15,234 nt of DNA from Syntrophaceae bacterium UBA1062 (GTDB lineage Bacteria; Desulfobacterota; Desulfomonilia; UBA1062), in NCBI GenBank assembly GCA_002316295.1, contig DCDF01000065.1:1-15234 (forward strand). Reading direction: 5' to 3'. The notes under the pieces are model-generated. The model was given only the letters and a program-made list of their open reading frames with translations, had not been told where the DNA came from and did no database searches. A program made the translations under genes and the position numbers. Below, piece by piece: positions 6,608 through 12,577 of the stretch. Numbering within the stretch: position 1 is the first letter of the stretch; every line of letters starts with the position of its first letter.

Positions 6608-7123
6608 CTATGACTGTGCGGGAAATTCCAGAAAAGGCACTCCGCTGATACCTTCCTTGCCCAGCTCTTCTGACATGATCTCCGCCATGGTGCCTATGAG
6701 CGCCTGTCTGTCACGTCCGGGCTGCGCATCAGCGTTCTGATATTCGATGCCGCAACGATTGATCTTGCGCCTGCCCCAGTGAATACTGCAGGTGGGGCTG
6801 TTCTCAAGGTCGATGAAGCTGCACAGCCTATAGCGGTTATGGATGATGAATTCCCGCACCATAAGCATGGTGTTTTTCAGCAACGCCTTGCAGCGATCCC
6901 GGAAAAAGATGTTGTTGTATTGCCAGCGGCCCTGGGGGTTGCGCATGAGCACCATGGCGGTGGTTTCGGGGCACTCGTTCTGGATTACGCCGATATTTTT
7001 TCGCGGGAGATAGTCCTTCATCTCAAGCAACAATGGAAAGTTCTGTCCAAGAATATGCACATGTCCATAGGGATTCGCCAGACACTGTCACAGGAGCACG
7101 ATCCTTCTGTTTTTCTTGCTCAC
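6608..7123 (-). CDS. TudS-related putative desulfidase with in-frame UGA at codon 12 (selenoprotein or nonsense mutant)
   Basis: The minus-strand frame starts at GTG 7123, six bases after GGAGG (7130-7134), and reaches TAG at 6608: 171 codons with a single UGA at codon 12. The N-terminus reads SKKNRRIVLL-(UGA)-QCLANPYGHV, followed by GVIQNECPETTA (45-56) and IDLENSPTCSIHW (104-116). Cys14, Cys51 and Cys112 fit the three-cysteine pattern of the DUF523/TudS thiouracil desulfurase superfamily, where three cysteines hold a [4Fe-4S] cluster; the assignment is from memory of the motifs. The frame stays open for 159 codons after the UGA, and homology seems to run across it. The first ATG after it (7060) would lose the Cys14 block. 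Whether the UGA is Sec, a mutation (for example Ser TCA to TGA) or a sequence error cannot be settled here. Confidence 0.65.
7088..7090 (-). other. In-frame UGA codon within the TudS-related gene
   Basis: TGA is codon 12 counted from GTG 7123, two codons before conserved Cys14. Downstream, TATG/CATA could pair around an 8-base loop beginning with G, starting 22 nt after the UGA. That distance is acceptable for a bacterial SECIS, but a 4-bp stem is weak evidence. Confidence 0.5.
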
Positions 7124-7411
7124 GCGCGGCCTCCATTGTTCACATAATACAAAGACGACAAATGTCTGAAAGACAATAGAAGGCTGATAGAATATCCGTT
7201 TGATAGACCCTGCGGCTATGCAAGAGTTTGCGTTGCCTGTGATATTTGAAAGCCCATACCTTCAAACGAAAAAGTCTGCCTAAGGAAGGATACCGAACAG
7301 CAGGTTTGTATGAGCGATTGAAAAGACATCGTCTGTAAAATATGTGCTTACATAACATAAATCATGTCATAAAGATCGAAGATTGAATGTTGTAAGAGAT
7401 TGATTTTTAAA

Positions 7412-7484
7412 TGCCCCCGGCAGGAATCGAACCTGCGACACCAGGATTAGGAATCCTGTGCTCTATCCCCTGAGCTACGAGGGC
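7412..7484 (-). tRNA. tRNA-Arg (anticodon CCU)
   Basis: On the minus strand a 73-nt cloverleaf starts at 7484. The acceptor is GCCCTCG/CGGGGGC with one T-G pair. The anticodon stem CAGGA/TCCTG has loop TTCCTAA, giving anticodon CCT (7451-7449). The T arm GCAGG/CCTGC has loop TTCGATT. The discriminator A is at 7412 and no CCA is encoded. It reads the rare AGG codon. Such tRNAs often serve as integration sites, but no integrase or repeated tRNA end was seen beside it. The 288 bp between this tRNA and the TudS-related gene hold nothing recognisable. Confidence 0.95.
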
Positions 7485-7494
7485 ATGGGGGTTA

Positions 7495-7521
7495 ATTAAA
7501 CACAGAGGCACGGATAGTCAA
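7495..7521 (-). promoter_or_regulatory. Candidate promoter of tRNA-Arg
   Basis: On the minus strand TTGACT (7521-7516) is followed after 15 bp by TTTAAT (7500-7495). Both boxes match the sigma-70 consensus at five of six positions. The spacing is short, but the predicted start falls about four bases before the tRNA. Confidence 0.4.
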
Positions 7522-7536
7522 GGGAAATGTTGCCGG

Positions 7537-7564
7537 TTGTCGGGAGAATAATTTCCTTTATATT
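7537..7564 (+). promoter_or_regulatory. Candidate sigma-70 promoter for the U32/helicase operon
   Basis: TTGTCG (7537-7542), 16 bp, then TATATT (7559-7564). The predicted start near 7571 falls inside the dyad described next. It points toward the U32 gene at 7762 and leaves a leader of about 190 nt. Confidence 0.4.
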
Positions 7565-7591
7565 CGCATGATAAGAGCAGGATATCATGCG
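7565..7591. promoter_or_regulatory. 9-bp inverted repeat over the predicted transcription start (operator-like)
   Basis: CGCATGATA and TATCATGCG are perfect 9-bp arms around a 9-bp centre. No T run follows on either strand, so it is not a terminator. Its place just after the -10 box suits a repressor site or a 5'-end RNA hairpin. Confidence 0.45.
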
Positions 7592-7653
7592 GTATGAAAG
7601 CGGTGATCGACAGGGGCGAGAGGATGTTGCACCGGGACGGATATCAGGCGTGG

Positions 7654-7694
7654 AGCCGGATATTTCATGGCTCGACTGTGCCGGCTTGTTTTTG
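7654..7694 (+). terminator. Attenuator-like hairpin in the leader of the U32 gene
   Basis: AGCCGG (7654-7659) can pair with CCGGCT (7681-7686), which runs into TGTTTTTG. The loop is long (21 nt), so it is a weak terminator. It sits about 70 bp before the U32 start, where it could attenuate read-through. Confidence 0.3.
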
Positions 7695-7761
7695 CGACAA
7701 GGATGGCCTCGTGGGAAGGCATTCATATCCGGATCTATTAAATCTTGTATAACCGCCCTTC

Positions 7762-9033
7762 ATGCGCTATATCTCCCATGTCATGAAAACCCCTGAAATT
7801 CTCTCCCCTGCAGGCAATATGGAACACCTGGAGACGGCGATTCTCTACGGTGCGGATGCCGTGTATCTCGGGGTGCGCGGAGAAACGAATCTCCGGGCCG
7901 GGGCAAGGAACTTCTCCTTTGAGGAGCTTGCAAGAGGGGTTGCATATGCACATGCCTGCGGAGTCAGCGTCTATCTCACCCTCAATACCTACCCCCACGA
8001 TGCGCAGCTTAAGGGCCTGCCTCCGATCATCCGCCACGCCCGGGACACGGGCGTCGATGCCGTCATCGTGTCGGACATCGGGGTTCTGAGCCTTGTGCGG
8101 GAGCTCGCCCCAAATATGCCCATCCACCTGAGCACCCAGGCCAATACGGTCAACTCACGCGCCGTACAGGCATGGGCGGACCTCGGCGTCAGCCGGATCA
8201 TCCTCGCACGGGAGCTGTCCTGTGAGGAAATCAGAAACATGAAGTCCCGCGCCCCGCTCGAGCTGGAGATCTTCGTGCACGGGAGCGTCTGCATCTCCAT
8301 CTCCGGCAGATGCCTGATCAGCAGCTATCTCTGCAGCCGGGATGCGAACCAGGGCAGGTGCACCCAGCCCTGCAGATGGGACTACGCCCTCGTGGAGCGA
8401 ACCAGGCAGGGACGATACATGCCTGTGGAAGAAGAGGATGGATACACATTTCTCTACAATTCCAAAGACCTGTGCCTGCTCCCGGTCATGGGCAAGGTCA
8501 TGGCCCTGGGCCTGAGCGGACTCAAGATCGAGGGGAGAAACCGCACCTCGCTCTACATCGCTACGACGGTCCAGACCTATCGGAAGGCAAGGGACGCATA
8601 TCTCAAGGATCCGGAAGGCTTTTTCGTACGGCCCGAGTGGATGGACGAACTGGGAAAGGTCAGCAACCGGGAGTATTTCACCGGCTTTTTCCTGGGAAGC
8701 CCGGATGAGCAGGGCATCAACTACGATTTCACCGGATACGTCCACACCCACCACCTCGCTGCAAAGGTTCTGAAAACCGGTGAAGGTAAGACGGTGTTCG
8801 AGGCACGCAACCCCATCATCGAGGGCATGGAGGCGCAATGGCTCTCGTCGGCCGGGCCGGTGCGGGATTTCGTCTTCCATGATATGATAGTCGAAGGAAG
8901 CAGGAAAACCCGGATCCGGCCCAACGAGGTCTTTGAGATGAAGACCGGCTTTGTTCCTCTGCCGGGAGAGCTCATCCGGAAGCCCTTGAGCGAGGGTGAC
9001 AAGGTGGCGGTCAGGGAGGCTTGCACCTCATGA
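7762..9033 (+). CDS. U32 peptidase-family protein (TrhP/RlhA-like, probable RNA hydroxylation)
   Basis: The protein is 423 aa. PEILSPAGNMEHLETAILYGADAVYLG (11-37) is the family N-terminus. EIFVHGSVCISISGRCLIS (169-187) fits the U32 signature with Cys177 and Cys184, and Cys191, Cys200 and Cys204 follow in CSRDANQGRCTQPCRW. LKIEGRNRTSLY (254-265) is the second conserved block. E. coli members TrhP (YegQ) and RlhA (YdcP) use these cysteines and prephenate to hydroxylate tRNA U34 or a 23S rRNA cytidine. So RNA modification is more likely than proteolysis; the target is not known. Homologues begin at about codon 8, so ATG 7783 may be the true start; neither start has a visible Shine-Dalgarno. The stop overlaps the helicase start as ATGA. 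Confidence 0.88.
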   Translation: MRYISHVMKTPEILSPAGNMEHLETAILYGADAVYLGVRGETNLRAGARNFSFEELARGVAYAHACGVSVYLTLNTYPHDAQLKGLPPIIRHARDTGVDAVIVSDIGVLSLVRELAPNMPIHLSTQANTVNSRAVQAWADLGVSRIILARELSCEEIRNMKSRAPLELEIFVHGSVCISISGRCLISSYLCSRDANQGRCTQPCRWDYALVERTRQGRYMPVEEEDGYTFLYNSKDLCLLPVMGKVMALGLSGLKIEGRNRTSLYIATTVQTYRKARDAYLKDPEGFFVRPEWMDELGKVSNREYFTGFFLGSPDEQGINYDFTGYVHTHHLAAKVLKTGEGKTVFEARNPIIEGMEAQWLSSAGPVRDFVFHDMIVEGSRKTRIRPNEVFEMKTGFVPLPGELIRKPLSEGDKVAVREACTS

Positions 9034-10895
9034 GTGACAGGATACTCCAAGGACTCAATCCCGAGCAGGAGCGTGCGGTCCGCCATATCAACGGGCCCAT
9101 CCTCATCTTTGCAGGTGCAGGCTCGGGTAAAACCCGGGTCATCGTTCACCGGGTGGCATATCTCATCTCCCAGGGAATATCGCCCCGGGAGATCTTGTGC
9201 CTGACCTTCACCAATAAGGCTGCCGGAGAAATGAAAGAGCGGCTGAAGACAATCCTGGGAAGGGGCGACATGCTGCCGTGGGCGGGCACGTTCCACGCAT
9301 TCGGCGCCTGGCTCCTCAGGCAGGAGGCGCACCGCATCGGCTATCCTCCGTCGTTCGTGATCTACGACGAGGCCGACCAGCGCTCGCTCATGGGCAAGTG
9401 CCTCAAGGACCTCGGCATCAAGGCGGAGCGGGGCACAGACGCCTCTCTTGCCTGGCTCGCCAACTATTCGCGCGATACCATGAAGGATCTCACCGAAGTT
9501 GCGGGCAATTACGCCTTCAACCCGCAGCCGGTCCTGGAGCTCTACGAGCAGCGGAAGCAGGAGCACAAGGCCTTCGATTTCGCTGACCTGCTCTATGTCC
9601 CCTGCGTTCTGTTCGCCCGGTTCGACGATCTGAAGGAGAAATACCGCCAGCGATTCCGGCATATTCTGGTGGACGAGTATCAGGATACGAACACCGCCCA
9701 GTACGTCTTTCTCATGAACCTCGTAGGAGACGAGGCCAATATATGCGTAGTGGGAGACGACGATCAGTCCATCTACGGCTGGAGAGGGGCAAATGTGGGC
9801 AACATCCTCAAATTCAGGGATGATTTTCCTCATGCTCAGGTGATTGTTCTGGAAAAGAACTACCGCTCCACAGAAGAGATTCTGAATGCCGCCTCCGCGC
9901 TGATCGCCAACAATCAATACCGGGCGCCGAAGACACTGAAATCTGTGCAGGGTAAAGGCAAGGACGTCATTGTGTGCGAGCACATGGACGACGAGATAGA
10001 AGCCGGACATACCGCCATAGCAGTGGAGAACCTCATCCGCTCGGGCGTTAGCCCCCGGGACATCGGGGTCTTTTATCGGGTCAATTCTCTTTCCCGGGTC
10101 ATCGAAGAGGCGTTCGTGCGCAGGAGAATTCCCTATGCGGTCTATGGAGGAATGCGGTTCTATGAGAGGCGGGAGATCAAGGATCTCCTGGCATACTTGA
10201 GAATTCTGGTAAATCCGGCCGACACAGAGGCCCTGGAGAGGATCATCAATGTCCCTTCCCGCGGCATCGGCGAAAAGACCCTTGCCGCACTCAAGGCGTA
10301 CGCCCGGAAAAAAGGCGTGCCGGCTGTTGACGCCATCGAAGATGCGGTGAGTGCGAAAGTGGTCAGGGGTGCAGGCCTGAAAGGGCTCGAGAGCTTCGCC
10401 GGAGTGTATCGTGATCTTGTGGGCCGCATGGGAATGGGGGATGTGGCCCTGCTGCTTCGCGAGATCGTGGATACAACGGGCTTCGAGAGGGCCCTCAAGG
10501 CGGAGGTGGATGGAGAGGACCGGATGAACAACGTACGGGAGCTCATCGCAAGCGCCGCAGGCTGGTGGGACGTCGGCAAGTATCTTGAAGAAAAGGCCCT
10601 GATGAGCGCAGTCGATGTGGATGCCGGGGAGAGCATCAGCGTGATGACGCTGCACATGTCCAAGGGCCTCGAATTCGATTATGTATATATCCTGGGCCTG
10701 GAAGAGGGCCTGCTCCCCCACAGCAGGTCCATGGACACCAATCAGGAGATCGAGGAAGAGCGCCGCCTGCTCTACGTAGGCATCACCCGTGCGCGCAAAG
10801 AGGTCACCCTTTCCTGGTCGCGGCAGAGGACCATCTACGGGCGGGAGGTGTTTCAGGTGCCCTCAGGATTCCTTTCCGAAATCGTATCCGGCTAA
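9030..10895 (+). CDS. UvrD/Rep/PcrA-type superfamily 1 DNA helicase
   Basis: The protein is 621 aa from ATG 9030, which overlaps the U32 stop as ATGA; AGGGAGG (9013-9019) lies 10 nt upstream. A TTG at 9021 is too near that site. The SF1A motifs occur in order: NPEQERAV Q-motif (about 10-17), Walker A GAGSGKT (29-35), LTFTNKAAGEM (58-68, Ia), VDEYQDTN (214-221, II), GDDDQSIYGWRGA (242-254, III), LEKNYRST (274-281, IV), VMTLHMSKGLEFD (538-550, V) and ERRLLYVGITRAR (577-589, VI). It translocates 3' to 5' on single-stranded DNA using ATP and acts in repair, replication restart or removal of recombinase filaments. It ends some 30 residues after motif VI. It therefore lacks the long C-terminal extension of UvrD/PcrA and is closer in size to Rep. 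Regulation is probably shared with the U32 gene. Confidence 0.93.
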   Translation: MSDRILQGLNPEQERAVRHINGPILIFAGAGSGKTRVIVHRVAYLISQGISPREILCLTFTNKAAGEMKERLKTILGRGDMLPWAGTFHAFGAWLLRQEAHRIGYPPSFVIYDEADQRSLMGKCLKDLGIKAERGTDASLAWLANYSRDTMKDLTEVAGNYAFNPQPVLELYEQRKQEHKAFDFADLLYVPCVLFARFDDLKEKYRQRFRHILVDEYQDTNTAQYVFLMNLVGDEANICVVGDDDQSIYGWRGANVGNILKFRDDFPHAQVIVLEKNYRSTEEILNAASALIANNQYRAPKTLKSVQGKGKDVIVCEHMDDEIEAGHTAIAVENLIRSGVSPRDIGVFYRVNSLSRVIEEAFVRRRIPYAVYGGMRFYERREIKDLLAYLRILVNPADTEALERIINVPSRGIGEKTLAALKAYARKKGVPAVDAIEDAVSAKVVRGAGLKGLESFAGVYRDLVGRMGMGDVALLLREIVDTTGFERALKAEVDGEDRMNNVRELIASAAGWWDVGKYLEEKALMSAVDVDAGESISVMTLHMSKGLEFDYVYILGLEEGLLPHSRSMDTNQEIEEERRLLYVGITRARKEVTLSWSRQRTIYGREVFQVPSGFLSEIVSG

Positions 10896-11115
10896 AATCA
10901 TATCCGACTATAACTCCACCCTAGACGTCTGCTTCTTCATCTCCGCAGCATCTGCGTATGGGGCCAGCCCGGCTCCGGCAGGGGAAGCGGGCAATAGTCC
11001 GGGTAATGGCTTCCCGCAAGCGTTCAGGGTTCGCGACTGGCCATTGTTGCCCTTGCGATAGGATATGAGGTTCTCCGTACTATCGAGGCTGTGCTGAAAT
11101 TGCAGGACGTTCTCA
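10896..11115. other. Non-coding stretch after the helicase
   Basis: No supported gene and no clear terminator. Open frames on both strands are short, lack ribosome binding sites and match nothing I recognise. Confidence 0.5.
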
Positions 11116-11519
11116 TTAGACGAGAGGCCGGGACAGCGCTCTTGAAGCAGAAGCATTCGGGACAGTGCTCGCTCCGGCCCGCTCCCCGCCCGCACTCAAG
11201 TCGGAGAAAAAGACCGTGCGCGTCTCCGCCACACTCCGGCCCGGCTTCCAGCGCGCGGCCTTTTTCCGGGCATATTCCTCGATGGAAAGACCCACGGCAG
11301 AGTCGGCTGGGGGACGATCATGTGCCTTCCGGCCTTGCCCTCGAGCTCCTGGAGACGGCAGGTTGGGAGGTGCTCGGCGTTCTCAAGGATGACCATCACC
11401 CGATCGGGCACATATTCCGGCGGTGCATGGCCGGCTGAAGGATCGGCAACGCCGATGAAGCCCTCAGAAAGATGCAGAAAAGCCTGAAGCAAGCATGAAG
11501 TATCCGTCCGCTCGTTCAT
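11116..11519 (-). pseudogene. Unrecognised frameshifted ORF remnant
   Basis: From ATG 11519 the minus strand encodes about 70 residues with coding-like codon use (for example PDRVMVILENAEHLP and CRLQELEGKAGRHMIV), then turns into arginine-rich nonsense. If one C is added to the C5 run (plus-strand G5 at 11309-11313), the frame continues as ADSAVGLSIEEYARKKAARW and on to VAETRTVFFSDL, ending at TAA 11116. The joined product of about 134 aa looks protein-like on both sides of the join. In frame it is open upstream of the ATG only to a TAG near 11575. No family is recognised. It may be a decayed gene, a sequencing indel in a homopolymer, or chance. Confidence 0.35.
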
Positions 11520-11678
11520 GGCCTGTGAGCGTGCGGGGAGTTCGCGAGCCGCCAGCCCTCCTGCCTGATTTCCCTATTGCCCGTCTTCGAATCAGGGTCA
11601 GAAAATTCTGTGGTTATACTCTATTGACATGCAATAACAGGCACTTATGAGTATTTCGAACGGCCGCTGGAAAATGGC

Positions 11679-11744
11679 AAAAAAAAAGCCAGAAGAAGTT
11701 AGGTGTTAGGACAAAGCACGAGAGGACTTGTCCCCTCTTCTGGC
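11679..11744 (-). terminator. Minus-strand Rho-independent terminator with nine-T tail
   Basis: GCCAGAAGA (11744-11736) pairs with TCTTCTGGC (11696-11688) and is followed by nine T residues on the minus strand. The 39-nt loop has its own GGACAA/TTGTCC stem. It ends either the candidate small RNA or the two-component operon, whose last stop is 200 bp upstream. Confidence 0.6.
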
Positions 11745-11773
11745 GTAAAGGAGGTCAGAACAACACTTGTTGT
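11679..11773 (-). ncRNA. Candidate small RNA with exposed anti-Shine-Dalgarno sequence
   Basis: On the minus strand TTTACT (11809-11804) and TATAGA (11785-11780), 18 bp apart, would start a transcript near 11773. It would open with an ACAAC/GTTGT hairpin. A linker containing ACCTCCTTT (11755-11747) follows, the same bases as the 3' end of 16S rRNA. The RNA ends in the long hairpin and nine-T run at 11744-11679. No ORF is present. The layout (hairpin, unpaired C-rich seed, terminator) is that of small RNAs that pair with ribosome binding sites. It is a prediction from layout; read-through of the response-regulator mRNA ending here is the simplest alternative. Confidence 0.4.
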
Positions 11774-11852
11774 AGATCCTCTATATAATATTATTGTAAG
11801 ACAGTAAATCAGAAAAAAGGCAACCGGGATGTGGTAAAATTTCGCACCGAAA

Positions 11853-11870
11853 TGTAGGATAATGCCTACA
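11853..11870. promoter_or_regulatory. TGTAGG-N6-CCTACA dyad, possible response-regulator site
   Basis: This is a perfect 6-bp dyad with a 6-bp spacer (ATAATG). It lies between the NarL-type response regulator stop and the candidate small RNA, centred about 88 bp upstream of the predicted minus-strand start. NarL/FixJ regulators bind short dyads as dimers. The link to the adjacent regulator is inference from position only. Confidence 0.4.
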
Positions 11871-11944
11871 CCAAGACAATATGCAAAATGATTCTGGGGA
11901 CATGCCTTTTGAAGACGAAAGGCCTTTCCGGAGCAATCGCTGTA

Positions 11945-12577
11945 TCAGTCGATCAATTTATTCTGAACGGCGTATAGGACAATTTCGGCATTGTTCTTCA
12001 TGTTCATCTTTTCCATGATCCGGGAGCGGTAGGTGCTGACGGTCTTGACGCTCAAGCCCAGAGCTTCGGCGATCTCCTTTACCGACTTGCCCGTAGAGAT
12101 CATGTGCATGACCTGGTATTCCCGATCTGACAGCACCTCGTGCATGGGCCTGTCGGCGTCCCGGTCGAGCTCGTAGGTAAGCCGTTCGGCAAGGGTCGAG
12201 CTGATGTACTTTCTCCCTGAGGCCACTTTGCGGATAGCCGATATCAGCTCATCCGGGGCGCTCGACTTGGTGAGGTACCCCGAGGCCCCCGCCCTCAGAA
12301 CCCGGACCGCGTAATGCTCTTCCGGATACATGCTCAAGATGAGCACCGGGAGCTTCGGCTTCTGCTGTTTGAGCTCCCGCAGGACCTCGAGACCATCTCT
12401 TCCCGGCATGGATATATCCAGGAGAACCACATCGAAATTGCTCCTAGCCGCCGAGCTCAGAACCGCCTGCCCGGAGTCGGCCTCGTCCACAACCAGAATA
12501 TCTTCCGTATCAGAGAGTATCTGTTTCAGTCCTTCTCTGACAATGGGGTGATCGTCAACCACAAGCACTCGTATCAT
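11945..12577 (-). CDS. NarL/FixJ-family response regulator
   Basis: The protein is 210 aa. The receiver domain (1-120) has the acidic pocket D8-D9, phosphoacceptor D54 in VVLLDISMPG, switch residue S82 and conserved K104 in YLTKSS. A LuxR-type helix-turn-helix follows (about 147-205) with LSDREYQVMHMISTGKSVKEIA and the recognition segment LSVKTVSTYRSRIMEK. It is complete, with no missing key residue. When phosphorylated by the partner kinase it should dimerise and bind promoter DNA. ATG 12577 lies inside the 3' end of the kinase gene (23-bp overlap), so the two are co-transcribed and translationally coupled. Target genes are not in the window unless the dyad at 11853-11870 is one of its sites. 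Confidence 0.95.
   Translation of the reverse strand: MIRVLVVDDHPIVREGLKQILSDTEDILVVDEADSGQAVLSSAARSNFDVVLLDISMPGRDGLEVLRELKQQKPKLPVLILSMYPEEHYAVRVLRAGASGYLTKSSAPDELISAIRKVASGRKYISSTLAERLTYELDRDADRPMHEVLSDREYQVMHMISTGKSVKEIAEALGLSVKTVSTYRSRIMEKMNMKNNAEIVLYAVQNKLID

Larger units (their letters stand above)
11520..11944. other. Regulatory-looking intergenic region downstream of the response regulator
   Basis: No protein gene is supported. The stretch contains the candidate small RNA and dyad listed separately. It also has a plus-strand promoter-like pair TTGACA (11624-11629), 16 bp, TATGAG (11646-11651), an ACAACA-CT-TGTTGT dyad (11760-11773), and a GCCTTT/AAAGGC hairpin (11904-11923) without a T run near the response-regulator stop. 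Confidence 0.5.

Noticed and set aside
7140..7358. 72-aa minus-strand ORF between tRNA-Arg and the TudS-related gene
   Set aside because: No ribosome binding site, unusual Arg/Tyr/Cys-rich composition and no recognised family.
7412..7484. tRNA-Arg as an integration site for a mobile element
   Set aside because: No integrase, no repeat of the tRNA 3' end, and flanking genes look chromosomal.
8721..10721. 666-aa minus-strand frame antisense to U32 and helicase
   Set aside because: It overlaps genes with complete motif sets on the plus strand; the His/Gly-rich translation has no recognisable domains.
11674..11709. Plus-strand mini-ORF MAKKKPEEVRC after a TTGACA/TATGAG promoter-like pair
   Set aside because: Weak SD, 11 codons, and the hairpin that follows has its T run on the other strand, so a plus-strand transcript unit is less likely.
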